This document shows, one piece after another, positions 7,127 to 16,178 of a DNA stretch of 64,000 nt. Both the position numbers and the translations under genes were made by a program. The notes beneath the pieces were generated by a model. It made no database searches. It was not told the origin of the DNA and worked only from the letters and a program-made list of their open reading frames with translations. The DNA is taken from contig NZ_QLJH01000020.1 in assembly GCF_003951315.1 (NCBI RefSeq), positions 9,656-73,655 of the forward strand, read 5' to 3'. The stretch is from Sphingomonas sp. S-NIH.Pt15_0812 (GTDB taxonomy: Bacteria; Pseudomonadota; Alphaproteobacteria; Sphingomonadales; Sphingomonadaceae). Position 1 is the first letter of the stretch. Each line of letters opens with the position of its first letter.

Positions 7127-9213
7127 GCCGGGATCTCCGCCAGGCCGGTGTTGCGATGCGTCAGCTCCAGCGGACGCGGCGTTGGATCAGCCGCATCGAT
7201 CGCTGCGTGCCAGCGATGCTCGGTCGCGGTAACTTCGGCCGCGGAGATGGTACGGTCGCTGTCACGCACGAAGCTGCGCAGGATGAGCGCCGAGACGACC
7301 GCCTGCATCGAGAGGCCGGCCAGCCACCACATATGCCAGACGAGGCCGAACGCGGCCGCCGTCGCACCGATACCGATCATCAGCCCGGTGATGCTGTTCT
7401 TGGGCACGGTGATCGCACCGTAATGGGCGTGGCGCTCGTAATACCCATCCTTGCGCTTGCCATCATAGAATGGATCGCGCCCCCCGACATGCGGTATGAC
7501 GGCGAAGTTGTATTCCGGAGGAGGTGCCGAGGTCGACCATTCAAGCCCGCGACCATCCCAGGGATCGCCGGCGAACACCCGGTTCTGATCGCGTTCGCGG
7601 ATGCTGACGACCAGCTGGATCACCAACGATGCCAGCGCCGCGAGCAGGATCAGCGCGCCAAAGCCGGCGACGTAGAGCCAGGGACGGAATTCGGGCTGGA
7701 AGATCTCGTGCGTCCGCCGTGCCATTCCGCTGGCACCCAGCACGTAAAGCGGCATGAAGGCGAGATAGAAGCCTGCAACCCAGCATCCGAAGGATACCCG
7801 GCCCCAGCGCTCGTTCAGGCGGAACCCGAAGGCCTTGGGGAACCAGTAGGTATACCCTGCGAGCATACCGTAGAGCAGACCCGGGATCAACATGTTGTGG
7901 AAGTGCGCGACCAGGAACAGCGTGTTGTGGAACACATAGTCGAGCGGCGGGATCGCCAGGATGATCCCGGTGAAGCCGCCGATGACGAAGGTGATCATGA
8001 ACGCCAGCGAGTAGAGCATCGGCACGGCAAAGCGCACCTCGCCGCGGAACATGGTCCAGATCCAGTCATAGATCTTGACCCCGGTCGGCACCCCGATCGT
8101 CATCGTCGCGATGCCGAACACCGCGTTGATGTTCGCGGACTGCCCCATGGTGAAGAAGTGGTGCACCCAGACGGTGAAGCTCAGCACCGCGATCGCCATC
8201 GTCGCCAGCACCAGGGAGACGTAGCCGTACAGCTCCTTCGACGAGTAGGTCGAGACGACCTCGGAATAGACCCCGAAGGCGGGCAGGATCAGGATGTAGA
8301 CCTCGGGGTGACCGAACAGCCAGAACAGGTTGGCGTAGTTCATCATGTTGCCGCCGAGATCGTTCGTGAAGAAGTGAAACCCGAGATAGCGGTCGAGTGC
8401 GAGGAGCGCGGTCGCGACGGTGAGTGCCGGCATCGCGAACAGCATCAGGATGCTGGTGCACAGGCTCGTCCAGCAGAACAGCGGCATCCGCATGTACGTC
8501 ATGCCGGGCGCGCGGAACTTGAAGATGGTGCAGGCGATGTTGATCGCCGCCAATGTCGAGCCGATCGAGCCGAGCGTCACCGCCCATATCCAATAGTCGG
8601 GGCCGACGTCCGGGCTGAAGGCGAGACCGGTGTAAGGTGGGTAGCCGCTCCACCCGCCGGTCGAGAACTTTCCGATGACTAGGCTGATCATCATCAGGAT
8701 CGCGCCGCCCCCGGTCAGCGAAAGCGCCACCGAGTTGGCCCAGGGGAACGCCATGTCGCGCGCGCCGATCTGGAGCGGCATGACATAGTTGATGATGCCG
8801 GTGAGGAAGGGCATCGCCATGAAGAAGATCATGATCGAGCCGTGGGTGGAGAATAGCTGCGAGAAGTGGTCGGACGACAGGAAGCCCGGATTGCCGACCG
8901 CCGCAGCCTGTTGCATCCGCATCAGCACCGCTTCGATCAACGCCCGTGACAGCATCACCAGCGCGATGACGACGTACATGATGCCGATCTTCTTATGATC
9001 GAGACTGGTCAGCCATTCGAGCAGCGTGCTCCAGCGCCGATACCGGGTCAGCAGTGTGACGGTGACGACGAAGCCGATGATGACGAGCGATGCGGCACCG
9101 GCGCCGATGATCTCGCTGGCGGTGGGGTTCTCCCAGGCGCGTACGAACGGCAGATCGTGCCAGGTGAAGCGGCCGAGGACTTCGGGCCAGATCGGAGGGT
9201 GAGCAGCTTGCAC
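7123..9213 (-). CDS. cyoB: Cytochrome o ubiquinol oxidase subunit I
   Basis: Catalytic core of the bo3-type quinol oxidase, which reduces O2 to water and pumps protons across the inner membrane. The metal ligands are all visible: low-spin haem His in THGSIMIFFMAMPF, the CuB His-Tyr crosslink motif GHPEVYILILPAFG, the CuB His pair in VWVHHFFTMG, and the haem o3/haem b His pair in AHFHNMLIPG. An in-frame GTG at 9273 would overlap cyoA by 56 bases; the GTG at 9213, four bases beyond the cyoA stop, gives 696 residues and the expected short N-terminus before LGRFTWHDLPF, so it is preferred. The choice of start is not certain. Confidence 0.95.
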   Translation of the reverse strand: MQAAHPPIWPEVLGRFTWHDLPFVRAWENPTASEIIGAGAASLVIIGFVVTVTLLTRYRRWSTLLEWLTSLDHKKIGIMYVVIALVMLSRALIEAVLMRMQQAAAVGNPGFLSSDHFSQLFSTHGSIMIFFMAMPFLTGIINYVMPLQIGARDMAFPWANSVALSLTGGGAILMMISLVIGKFSTGGWSGYPPYTGLAFSPDVGPDYWIWAVTLGSIGSTLAAINIACTIFKFRAPGMTYMRMPLFCWTSLCTSILMLFAMPALTVATALLALDRYLGFHFFTNDLGGNMMNYANLFWLFGHPEVYILILPAFGVYSEVVSTYSSKELYGYVSLVLATMAIAVLSFTVWVHHFFTMGQSANINAVFGIATMTIGVPTGVKIYDWIWTMFRGEVRFAVPMLYSLAFMITFVIGGFTGIILAIPPLDYVFHNTLFLVAHFHNMLIPGLLYGMLAGYTYWFPKAFGFRLNERWGRVSFGCWVAGFYLAFMPLYVLGASGMARRTHEIFQPEFRPWLYVAGFGALILLAALASLVIQLVVSIRERDQNRVFAGDPWDGRGLEWSTSAPPPEYNFAVIPHVGGRDPFYDGKRKDGYYERHAHYGAITVPKNSITGLMIGIGATAAAFGLVWHMWWLAGLSMQAVVSALILRSFVRDSDRTISAAEVTATEHRWHAAIDAADPTPRPLELTHRNTGLAEIPA

Positions 9214-9217
9214 GGGC

Positions 9218-10099
9218 TCAGTGCGCCTTTCGTGTGGCGGGATGTTGACCGGAATGGGGGTGCGAAGCTCCACCCGTCGCGGTCACGACATAGTTGAAGA
9301 AGTTGCCTGGGACGCGAGAGTATGTCTCGGGCCCGGTGGTGTCACGGCGCGAAAGCCTCGCCCAGGTGGCGGCATCGAGCGCCTTGGTCCCCTGCCGGGC
9401 GTGGGCGATCCACGCCGCGTAGGCATCCGGGGTCATGCTCACTATGGGGAATTTCTGATGAGCGAACTTGCCGCCGTTGAACTGGACGTTCTCGCCGAGA
9501 TAGCGCCCGGGATGATCGGCTGCGAAGTTCAGCCGCGTCCGCATCCCCGCCATCGCATAGATCTGGCCGGCGAGCTGCGGTAGCAGGAGCGACTGCATCA
9601 CCGTGCCGCTGGTCAGCTCGACTGCCACCGGGCGTCCCGCCGGGATTGCAAGCTGGTTCACCGTCGCAACGCCCTGATCGGGATAGATGAACACCCACTT
9701 CCAATCGAGCGCGATCGCCTGGACGCGAACCGGCGCCCCTCGTCCGGTCAGCCGGGTATAGGGATCATCCTTCTGCGTCGCTGGCCAGAGCAGGAAGGCG
9801 AGCAGGATGACGATGCCGATCGGCGGTATCCAGATGAAGCCTTCGAGTGGCCAGGAGAAAGCCCATTTCGGTCGATAGGCGTCCTTGGCGTTGGAATGCC
9901 GATAATGCCAGGCGATCAAGGGCACGAGGATGACCACCGGGACCCAGACGAACAGCAGGATACCTGATACGACCAGCAGCAGGTGCCGTTCGTGACTGGC
10001 AACCGGCCCCTGCGCGTTGAGGATGCCGTGGTCGAGTGCCGCGCAGCCCGACAACACCGACAAGGCGAGGATGGCGAATCCCAGTCGGGCGAACCTCAT
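9218..10099 (-). CDS. cyoA: Cytochrome o ubiquinol oxidase subunit II (lipoprotein)
   Basis: Starts with a lipoprotein signal peptide MRFARLGFAILALSVLSGC, so the mature subunit is anchored by an acylated Cys. Two further transmembrane helices and a periplasmic cupredoxin domain follow. The region where cytochrome c oxidases carry CuA ligands reads GENVQFNGGKFAHQKF, with no Cys pair, as expected for a quinol oxidase. An upstream in-frame start at 10159 would bury the signal peptide and is less likely. First gene of cyoABCD. Confidence 0.94.
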   Translation of the reverse strand: MRFARLGFAILALSVLSGCAALDHGILNAQGPVASHERHLLLVVSGILLFVWVPVVILVPLIAWHYRHSNAKDAYRPKWAFSWPLEGFIWIPPIGIVILLAFLLWPATQKDDPYTRLTGRGAPVRVQAIALDWKWVFIYPDQGVATVNQLAIPAGRPVAVELTSGTVMQSLLLPQLAGQIYAMAGMRTRLNFAADHPGRYLGENVQFNGGKFAHQKFPIVSMTPDAYAAWIAHARQGTKALDAATWARLSRRDTTGPETYSRVPGNFFNYVVTATGGASHPHSGQHPATRKAH

Positions 10100-10553
10100 C
10101 GTAAGCGGCGGATCGTGGCGCGTCGGTGTTCCCGATCGTTGCGTGAATAGTACAGCCACAAAGTCCCTTCGACATCGACCGGCGACGCCCGAAACGCGCA
10201 GCCTCGCGAGTCATCGACGTCCGCTGACGCCGCGATCCGCGGCGTCTTCCATCACGCTATGACGCGAGTTGAATCGAGTGAAAAGGCTACTTGGCGGATC
10301 CTCTTGGGCCGCCTCGGCTTAAGCTTTATTGTACCGGCGCGCCCCAAACGGCTCTTTTCTGAAAAAGTCAGCGCAGCCAACTAACGTCGGCCATGCCCAC
10401 CCACTCATTCGAAAGCGCCCATAGCGGAGATGCCCGACCGACCCGCATCGCGTGATTAAACCGGTGTCGCGAGATGAACTAACGGCAGAAAGAGGGAAGC
10501 ACTAAGGAAGCCTCGAATGACCGCATATGGGTCACATTTCTTGGTCGACTTAA
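10100..10553. other. Intergenic region upstream of cyoA
   Basis: About 450 bases between cyoA and the end of the IclR gene without a credible coding frame. It should hold the cyo promoter, reading leftward. A 9-bp perfect inverted repeat (GACGCCGCG/CGCGGCGTC, 10226-10246) is the one clear structure; an AT-richer stretch around 10315-10370 is the likeliest promoter zone. No strong -35/-10 pair was recognised. Confidence 0.5.
10226..10246. repeat. 9-bp perfect inverted repeat upstream of cyoA
   Basis: GACGCCGCG at 10226-10234, three-base loop ATC, CGCGGCGTC at 10238-10246. Read as RNA it is a very stable hairpin. No T-tract follows on either strand, so an intrinsic terminator is doubtful; operator or leader hairpin of the cyo transcript are alternatives. 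Confidence 0.45.
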
Positions 10554-11309
10554 TCAGGTCGCATGCGCGATCGGGATGCGGTAAATCGCCTCTGCGTCGC
10601 CACCAAGCGCACGGCACAACTCAAGTCCAGACCGCAGCAATCGCAACGCGACTTCCGCCCCGCGGCGCTCTGTCAGACGTGCTTCGGGGCCTGCAAGGCT
10701 GAGTGCCCCGACGAGCCGGTTGCCATGGCCAATTATCGGCACAGACGACGAGGCAACGTGCGGCGTCGTGGCGCCGGCGGTATAGATGGGAAGTGGAGGC
10801 AGATCAGGATTGGTATCTGGCCAGTCGGCGAACAGTCGCAGCAACTGCGCAGAGCCGGCCTGATCCATCGGTCGCTGCGTACCCGGGGCAACGTCGAGCC
10901 GCAGGCTGTTGGACGAATTCACGCGAAACAGGCAAAGACGCACGTCGCCGTGACGAACATAGAAGGTGGCGGTTTCCTGCGTCTCTGCCGCAAGCTTGGC
11001 GAGCACCGGCATGACATGCTGCTCGAGGTCGGTACTCTCCTGATAGATGGTTCCAAGGCGCACCACGCCGCTGCCGAGCTGGTAGCGGCCGTCGTGCAGG
11101 CGCACGAGGAGGTTGTAGCGTTCCAGCGAAATCGCGAGCCGCATGATCGTGCTTTTGACCAAGCCCGTGCGCTCCGCGAGTTCGGCCAGGCTCAAGGCCT
11201 TGTCGCCGGTGCGGAAACAGGTGAGCAGCTCGAGCGCCCGTTCCGCCGCGGCAACGCCTTCCAGCGCGGGTCTGTCCTTGATACCCCGGTCTCTGATGAT
11301 CGTCGCCAT
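10554..11309 (-). CDS. IclR family transcriptional regulator
   Basis: 251 residues: N-terminal winged helix-turn-helix (AAERALELLTCF, LSLAELAERTGLVKSTIMRLAISLERYNLL) and a C-terminal IclR effector-binding domain (QHVMPVLAKLAAETQETATFYVRHGD, then SSSVPIIGHGNRLVGALSLAGP). IclR proteins control catabolic operons in response to a small organic acid. The ATG at 11309 follows GAAGGGATCAGC, a good ribosome binding site; frames extending to 11360 overlap the RraA gene. It lies downstream of the RraA-like and TonB-receptor genes on the same strand and probably controls this cluster and the divergent dehydrogenase operon. Confidence 0.9.
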   Translation of the reverse strand: MATIIRDRGIKDRPALEGVAAAERALELLTCFRTGDKALSLAELAERTGLVKSTIMRLAISLERYNLLVRLHDGRYQLGSGVVRLGTIYQESTDLEQHVMPVLAKLAAETQETATFYVRHGDVRLCLFRVNSSNSLRLDVAPGTQRPMDQAGSAQLLRLFADWPDTNPDLPPLPIYTAGATTPHVASSSVPIIGHGNRLVGALSLAGPEARLTERRGAEVALRLLRSGLELCRALGGDAEAIYRIPIAHAT

Positions 11310-11356
11310 GCTGATCCCTTCTCCGCCCCGATAGCGGGACGGAGCGGGGTCTGTCA

Positions 11357-12031
11357 TCACACGCCTTCACATCCCAGCCGCTTCAAGGTTTCATCGACCC
11401 AGGCGCGCGGGTTCTCGCCACGATGGATCTTCTCCATCTGCGCGGTTTCCGCCGCATGCTTGGCCGACGCCGCGGCAAGGACCAGGGGGGCCTCGTCGAT
11501 GGCGACGGTGACGATGCCATCGTCGTCGCCGAGCAGCAGATCGCCAGGATGGATCACCATACCGTCGATTGCGATCGGGACGTTCACCTCACCAGGACCA
11601 TCCTTGTAGGGCCCGCGATGCGTCACCCCGGCCGCGAAGACGGGAAAGCGGCCCGCGCGGATCGCCGCAACGTCCCGGATCGCACCGAAGATGACAATGC
11701 CGGCGAGACCGCGGCTTTCCGCATGAGCCACCATCAACTCGCCGATCAGGGCGTTGGTGAGGTCACCACCGGCATCGACCACGACGATGTCGCCCGGCTG
11801 AGCGATATCGAGCGCCTTGTGGAGCATCAGATTGTCCCCTGGTCTTGCCTTGACCGTTACGGCAGGGCCGGCGAGTACACCGCCACCGTGCATCGGCCGG
11901 AGCGCCGCCCCGCCCGCCGTCATGCGGCTCATGGCATCGCTGACGTTGGCGACGGGTAATGCGGCAAATTGCCGGACGAGTTCCGGGTCGATGCGGCGGG
12001 GCAGGGGAAGGACACGAAAGCCAATCGTCAT
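11357..12031 (-). CDS. RraA family protein (4-hydroxy-4-methyl/carboxy-2-oxoglutarate-type aldolase or oxaloacetate decarboxylase)
   Basis: 224 residues of the RraA fold. Family signatures visible: VANVSDAMSR near the start, GDIVVVDAGGD, GELMVAHAESRGLAGIVIFGAIRDVAAI (holding the Arg-Asp pair that binds substrate and metal in the class II pyruvate aldolases) and PGDLLLGDDDGIVTV. Catabolic members cleave 4-carboxy-4-hydroxy-2-oxoadipate or decarboxylate oxaloacetate; true RraA inhibits RNase E. The neighbourhood of TonB receptor, permease and hydroxyacid dehydrogenase favours a catabolic enzyme. The ATG at 12031 is preceded by AGGAG; the frame extending to 12202 runs into the receptor gene. Confidence 0.85.
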   Translation of the reverse strand: MTIGFRVLPLPRRIDPELVRQFAALPVANVSDAMSRMTAGGAALRPMHGGGVLAGPAVTVKARPGDNLMLHKALDIAQPGDIVVVDAGGDLTNALIGELMVAHAESRGLAGIVIFGAIRDVAAIRAGRFPVFAAGVTHRGPYKDGPGEVNVPIAIDGMVIHPGDLLLGDDDGIVTVAIDEAPLVLAAASAKHAAETAQMEKIHRGENPRAWVDETLKRLGCEGV

Positions 12032-12080
12032 GACGTAAAGCTCCTGCCGACCGCACGCCCTCGTGCGGCCGGGATCGGGA

Positions 12081-14966
12081 TCAAAAGTTGAAGCGGAAGC
12101 CGACGCGGAACAGGCGCCCGGTGGTGTCGTAGAGGCCGGTATTGGTCGCGAGCGCGATGGTGCCGTCACCGGGCGCAGCGGGCGGATCGGTGTCGAGGAC
12201 ATTGCGGACGTTCAGATAGAATTCGGCGCCTCGGATGCCGACATCCTCCAGCTTGTAGCCGATCTGAAGATCCCAATAGGCCTGAGCTTGGATGTTCTGC
12301 AGGTCTATCGCTGCCGGACCGCGGGTCACGTCGTAACGGCCACCGCCGATGAAGCGAACCTGATTGAACAGGTTGAAATTGCCCTTGTAGAAGTCCGCCT
12401 GTGCGTTGAACCGCCAGTGCGGATTGGCGCTGATGCCGACCTCGCCTGCGCGGTCGATCGCGGCGGAACCCGGCGTGGTCGACGAAAGCTTGCCGACATA
12501 TGATACGACGGTGCGCAGGTTCAGCGTCGCATCGGTTTCCATCATCGAGGACAACGGCACGCGGTAGCTGGCCTCGACGTCGACGCCGTTGGTTTCCAGT
12601 TCGGACAGGTTGATCGGAAAGGCGGTGAGGCTGAGCAGGTTGCCGCCGGCGTCGCGCTGCACGAGGCTGCAGGCAAGCTGGTTGCCGGTAAAGCATTGGT
12701 CCACCGTCTGCTGCGGCGTCAGCGTGCCGATCGCGTCCTTGATCTTGATGTCGTAATAATCGACCGACAGGTTGAAACCGGGGATCATCGGTGGCTGGAG
12801 CACCGCGCCCAGCGTCAGCGTGTCCGCCTTTTCGGGCTGAAGTTGTGCGTTACCGCCGGTGGTGACGAAGATGCCGGACAGGCGGATGTTGTTCTTGAAC
12901 GGATCGACGATCGTGGCTGATTGGGTGCGGCCGCTCGTGAAGAGTTCGGACAGATTGGGTGCCCGGATATCGCGCGAACGGGTGCCGCGCAGGCGCAGCG
13001 CATCGAACGCCGTCCAGCTCAGGCCTGCTTTCCAGGTCGTCACACCACCGCTGGTCGAGTAGTCGGTGTAGCGAACCGCTCCGTTGAAATCGATCGACTT
13101 GGCAAAGGGCAGGTTGTGCAGCAGCGGGACGACGGTTTCGACATAGCCTTCGCGCACGTCGTACTTGCCGGACCAGGGCTGCGGATTGGCGAACAGGAAG
13201 GCACCGGCGCGTGACAGCGCGTCGACCGCCAGCTCGGCCGTCTCCTTGCGATATTCACCGCCAGTGGCGAACGAGATTGGACCCGCCCAGCCTTGAAACA
13301 ATGTGCCCGATACGTTGAATGCGGCGACATCCTCGGTGAAGACCGAGTCTGTGCGGCTGGTGCCACGCGTATAGGCCAACGCCGCTGCCGATGGAGACCC
13401 TTGGCCGAACACGTTGAACGGTGCGCAGCCATCGTTCGCATTGGTCAGCGTCGATCGACAGACGATCTGGCCGCTTGCCGGATTGACCACCGAATCAGCG
13501 GCGCGGGTGAAGTTGGCCGTGATCTCGTTGTTCAGCACATCGGTGCGCTGATTGGTGCGGCCATGCTGGTAATAGCCGTTGATCTTCAGCCCGCCGACTT
13601 TCGCATTGAAGCCGCCGACGAACCGGCGCGTGTCGGTGGTAACAGCGACATCGGTCAGGCCGCCTTCGACCGACCAGCGCAACATCGTCAGACTGGTTAC
13701 GGACGGATTGGCGCCAAGCAACGCGCGGATTTGCTGCGGCAGATAGGCATTGTCGCGACGGATGGTGATTGGGTTCTGCACCTGGTGGCGATTGGTCGAG
13801 GTCGAATAGCGCGTGTCGGTCCAGCCATATGACGCCTCGCCGAAGACAGACAGGTTCTGGGTCAGGTCATATTCGGCGCGGCCGAAGGCCGACCAGCGTT
13901 CGAGCGGGCGGTTGATCTCCTGGAATAGCTCGGTGTTGACGCCATCGCCGCCAATTTGTTGGGTGGCGGTGGAGTAGGAGCCGAAGCTGTAGGGCAGCAC
14001 TGTGCCGCCAGGGCCGAACTGCAAGCCCCGGAATAGCGCGTTCTGCGCTGCCGTGCCACCATTGCCGGTCAGCAACGTGCCACCATAGGTGCCAAGATTG
14101 CGCACGTCCTCCGCCAGGATCTGGGAGGGCCCGCCAGCCGGCCCATTGATCAGGTTGGTGCCGCGCCGGGCCCAGTCGCGCTTACCCTCCAGAATGCCGT
14201 CGTTCTTGTAATATTCAGCGCTGGCAATCAGGTGCAGGCGGTCGCCGGCGGTGCTGATGCCGCCGGTCAGGATGGCCCGCTTCTCGGCATTGTCGCCTTC
14301 GCTGGAGATGCCCGAGGATACTTCGCCCTTGAGACCTTCATATTTGGTGTCGAGCACGAAGTTGACCACGCCCGCGACCGCATCGGACCCGTAGGCAGCG
14401 GAGGCGCCGCCCGTCACGATGTCGACCCGTTGGATCAGGCCCGCGGGCAACAGGTTGACGTCGACCGTGCCGAACTGGCTCGCCGCGACGAAGCGGCGAC
14501 CGTCGAGCAGCGTCAGGGTGCGGACGGCGCCAAGGTTGCGTAGGTTGAGGAAAGATTGCCCGCCGCCCTGCGTGCCGCTGGCGCGCTGCGGACCGGAGGT
14601 CGCGGTGAGGGCGGGGAGGTTTCGGAGCGACTCAGCGAGCGTTGACGGCGCGCTTTTCACCAGCTGCTCGGAATTGATGACCGTGACGGGCGTCGGCGTG
14701 GTAAAACCGCTGCGACCGATCCGCGATCCGGTGACGACGATGTCTTTTTCCTGCTCGGGTGCCTGCTCGGGCGTCGCCGTGCTGTCCGGCGCGACTTCGG
14801 CGGTTTGGGGAGCCTGGGTCTGGACTGCCTCGGGTGCGATTTGCGCAGGCGTGCTTGGTTCAACCGCCGGTGCGGTCTGCGCAAAAGCTTCCGGCATCCA
14901 GAGACAAACGGCGCTGACGCCGACCAGCAAAAGATGACGCGTATGGGCGATGCGGCCGATGGGCAT
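12081..14966 (-). CDS. TonB-dependent receptor
   Basis: 961 residues. Signal peptide (HTRHLLLVGVSAVCLWMPEAFA), a Pro/Ala/Gln-rich linker of about 45 residues, a TonB-box-like KDIVVTGSR, plug domain (TPVTVINSEQLVKSAPSTLAESLRNLPAL, GGASAAYGSDAVAGVVNFVL) and a long beta barrel ending with the outer-membrane insertion signal FRVGFRFNF. It imports a ligand across the outer membrane using TonB energy. Its place beside an RraA-like enzyme and an organic-acid permease suggests uptake of a plant-derived aromatic or organic acid rather than iron, but the ligand cannot be told from sequence. Confidence 0.95.
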   Translation of the reverse strand: MPIGRIAHTRHLLLVGVSAVCLWMPEAFAQTAPAVEPSTPAQIAPEAVQTQAPQTAEVAPDSTATPEQAPEQEKDIVVTGSRIGRSGFTTPTPVTVINSEQLVKSAPSTLAESLRNLPALTATSGPQRASGTQGGGQSFLNLRNLGAVRTLTLLDGRRFVAASQFGTVDVNLLPAGLIQRVDIVTGGASAAYGSDAVAGVVNFVLDTKYEGLKGEVSSGISSEGDNAEKRAILTGGISTAGDRLHLIASAEYYKNDGILEGKRDWARRGTNLINGPAGGPSQILAEDVRNLGTYGGTLLTGNGGTAAQNALFRGLQFGPGGTVLPYSFGSYSTATQQIGGDGVNTELFQEINRPLERWSAFGRAEYDLTQNLSVFGEASYGWTDTRYSTSTNRHQVQNPITIRRDNAYLPQQIRALLGANPSVTSLTMLRWSVEGGLTDVAVTTDTRRFVGGFNAKVGGLKINGYYQHGRTNQRTDVLNNEITANFTRAADSVVNPASGQIVCRSTLTNANDGCAPFNVFGQGSPSAAALAYTRGTSRTDSVFTEDVAAFNVSGTLFQGWAGPISFATGGEYRKETAELAVDALSRAGAFLFANPQPWSGKYDVREGYVETVVPLLHNLPFAKSIDFNGAVRYTDYSTSGGVTTWKAGLSWTAFDALRLRGTRSRDIRAPNLSELFTSGRTQSATIVDPFKNNIRLSGIFVTTGGNAQLQPEKADTLTLGAVLQPPMIPGFNLSVDYYDIKIKDAIGTLTPQQTVDQCFTGNQLACSLVQRDAGGNLLSLTAFPINLSELETNGVDVEASYRVPLSSMMETDATLNLRTVVSYVGKLSSTTPGSAAIDRAGEVGISANPHWRFNAQADFYKGNFNLFNQVRFIGGGRYDVTRGPAAIDLQNIQAQAYWDLQIGYKLEDVGIRGAEFYLNVRNVLDTDPPAAPGDGTIALATNTGLYDTTGRLFRVGFRFNF

Positions 14967-15030
14967 GTGCCTCTCCTGATTGTCATGCGAGCTTTGCGCC
15001 CGTCAGCAATGGCTTGTAGCGGAGGCATTA

Positions 15031-15050
15031 TAAAACGCAACGTCGTTTCA
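15031..15050. promoter_or_regulatory. Candidate operator between TonB receptor and dehydrogenase genes
   Basis: In the divergent intergenic region the sequence TAAAACG-CAACGT-CGTTTCA forms an inverted repeat with six of seven arm positions paired. A second pair, GCAAC (15038-15042) and GTTGC (15058-15062), overlaps it. Size and position fit an IclR-type operator able to control both directions. Confidence 0.35.
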
Positions 15051-15124
15051 GAATAAAGTTGCGAAGTCAGAAATGGTGATTATTGTGAGATCATGAGCGG
15101 GGAAGCCGCCAAAGGGAGAGGGAT

Positions 15125-16120
15125 GTGACCAGGCAGACAAGCGGGATGACCGCGCTGATCGTAGGGCCGCTACTGAGCGATGCCGCGATGGCGAAAGCGG
15201 CAGCGCACGACCTGACGCTCGTGCCGCTCAAGCCTTATGCGGAAGCTGGTGAAATGATCGCCGCAGCGAATTCGATCTGCGCGCAGGCAATCATCGTCCG
15301 CATGGGCGTCGTGTCGCGTGCAGTCATCGAGTCAATTCCAACGCTTCGGATCATCGCCAAGCATGGCGTCGGCGTGGACGGTATCGACCGGGACGCGGCA
15401 TCGTCGCGAGGCATTCCGGTCGTGGTGGCGGGCGGTGCCAATGCGCAGTCGGTCGCCGAGCAGGCGCTTGCTCTATTGATGAGCGTCGCCCGATCGACCG
15501 CGTGGTTGGATCGACGGGTCCGGGCCGGTCATTGGGACAAGCCAACCTATGCCGGCATGGAAATCACCGGCAAGACCGTTGGTCTGGTCGGACTGGGGGC
15601 GATCGGCCGCGCGTTCCTCCATCTGCTGGCGCCGTTCGGCGGAGCGGTTCGCATCTATGATCCATATCTCAGCGATGCGAAGCTTCCCGCCGGCACGATC
15701 CGCTGCGCCACGGTGCGCGAGCTGCTGGAGCAAAGTGACATCGTCAGTCTGCACTGCCCGCTGACCCCCGACAATCGCGGCTTTGTCGATGCTGCAGCGC
15801 TCGGCGCGATGCGTTCCGGCAGCATCCTCCTCAACACGGCACGCGGCGAACTGATCGACGAGGCGGCGCTGTACGAGGCGCTGCGTATCGGCCCGCTGGC
15901 CGGAGCCGGACTGGATACGTTCGCCAGCGAGCCACCGGCTGCCGATCATCCGTTCTGGACGCTCGACAATCTCGTCGTCAGCCCGCACGTCGGCGCCAAT
16001 ACCCGGGAGGCGCGCGTCAGGGTCGGCATGAGCGTAGTGGACCAGATCGCCAGCTATCTGACAGCCGGCACGATCCAGCCTCGCAACTTGGTGAATAGCC
16101 TGGCCGCGACGGCCGCCTGA
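15125..16120 (+). CDS. D-2-hydroxyacid dehydrogenase (phosphoglycerate dehydrogenase-like)
   Basis: 331 residues, NAD-dependent D-isomer 2-hydroxyacid dehydrogenase without ACT domain. Rossmann motif VGLVGLGAIGRAF at about residue 155, catalytic Arg in NTARGELIDEAAL, Glu in FASEPPAADHPF and catalytic His in SPHVGANTREAR. Start is a GTG at 15125 behind AGGGAGAGG; the ATG at 15146 is an alternative. It is the first gene of a plus-strand set with an organic-acid permease and a metallo-hydrolase, divergent from the TonB receptor, so it probably interconverts a 2-oxo and 2-hydroxy acid in that pathway rather than making serine. Confidence 0.9.
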   Translation: MTRQTSGMTALIVGPLLSDAAMAKAAAHDLTLVPLKPYAEAGEMIAAANSICAQAIIVRMGVVSRAVIESIPTLRIIAKHGVGVDGIDRDAASSRGIPVVVAGGANAQSVAEQALALLMSVARSTAWLDRRVRAGHWDKPTYAGMEITGKTVGLVGLGAIGRAFLHLLAPFGGAVRIYDPYLSDAKLPAGTIRCATVRELLEQSDIVSLHCPLTPDNRGFVDAAALGAMRSGSILLNTARGELIDEAALYEALRIGPLAGAGLDTFASEPPAADHPFWTLDNLVVSPHVGANTREARVRVGMSVVDQIASYLTAGTIQPRNLVNSLAATAA

Positions 16121-16178
16121 ACATTCTGTGACGCCAGCCCGGAAGAGGCGGCACGCAGGTCCTGGAGAGGATTTGGTG

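Noticed and set aside
7156..8682. 508-codon open frame on the plus strand
   Set aside because: Lies antisense to cyoB and has an Arg/Asp/His-rich composition typical of the reverse strand of a GC-rich gene.
10226..10246. Intrinsic terminator
   Set aside because: A strong hairpin but no T-tract on either strand, and its position suits the cyo leader; recorded as a repeat instead.
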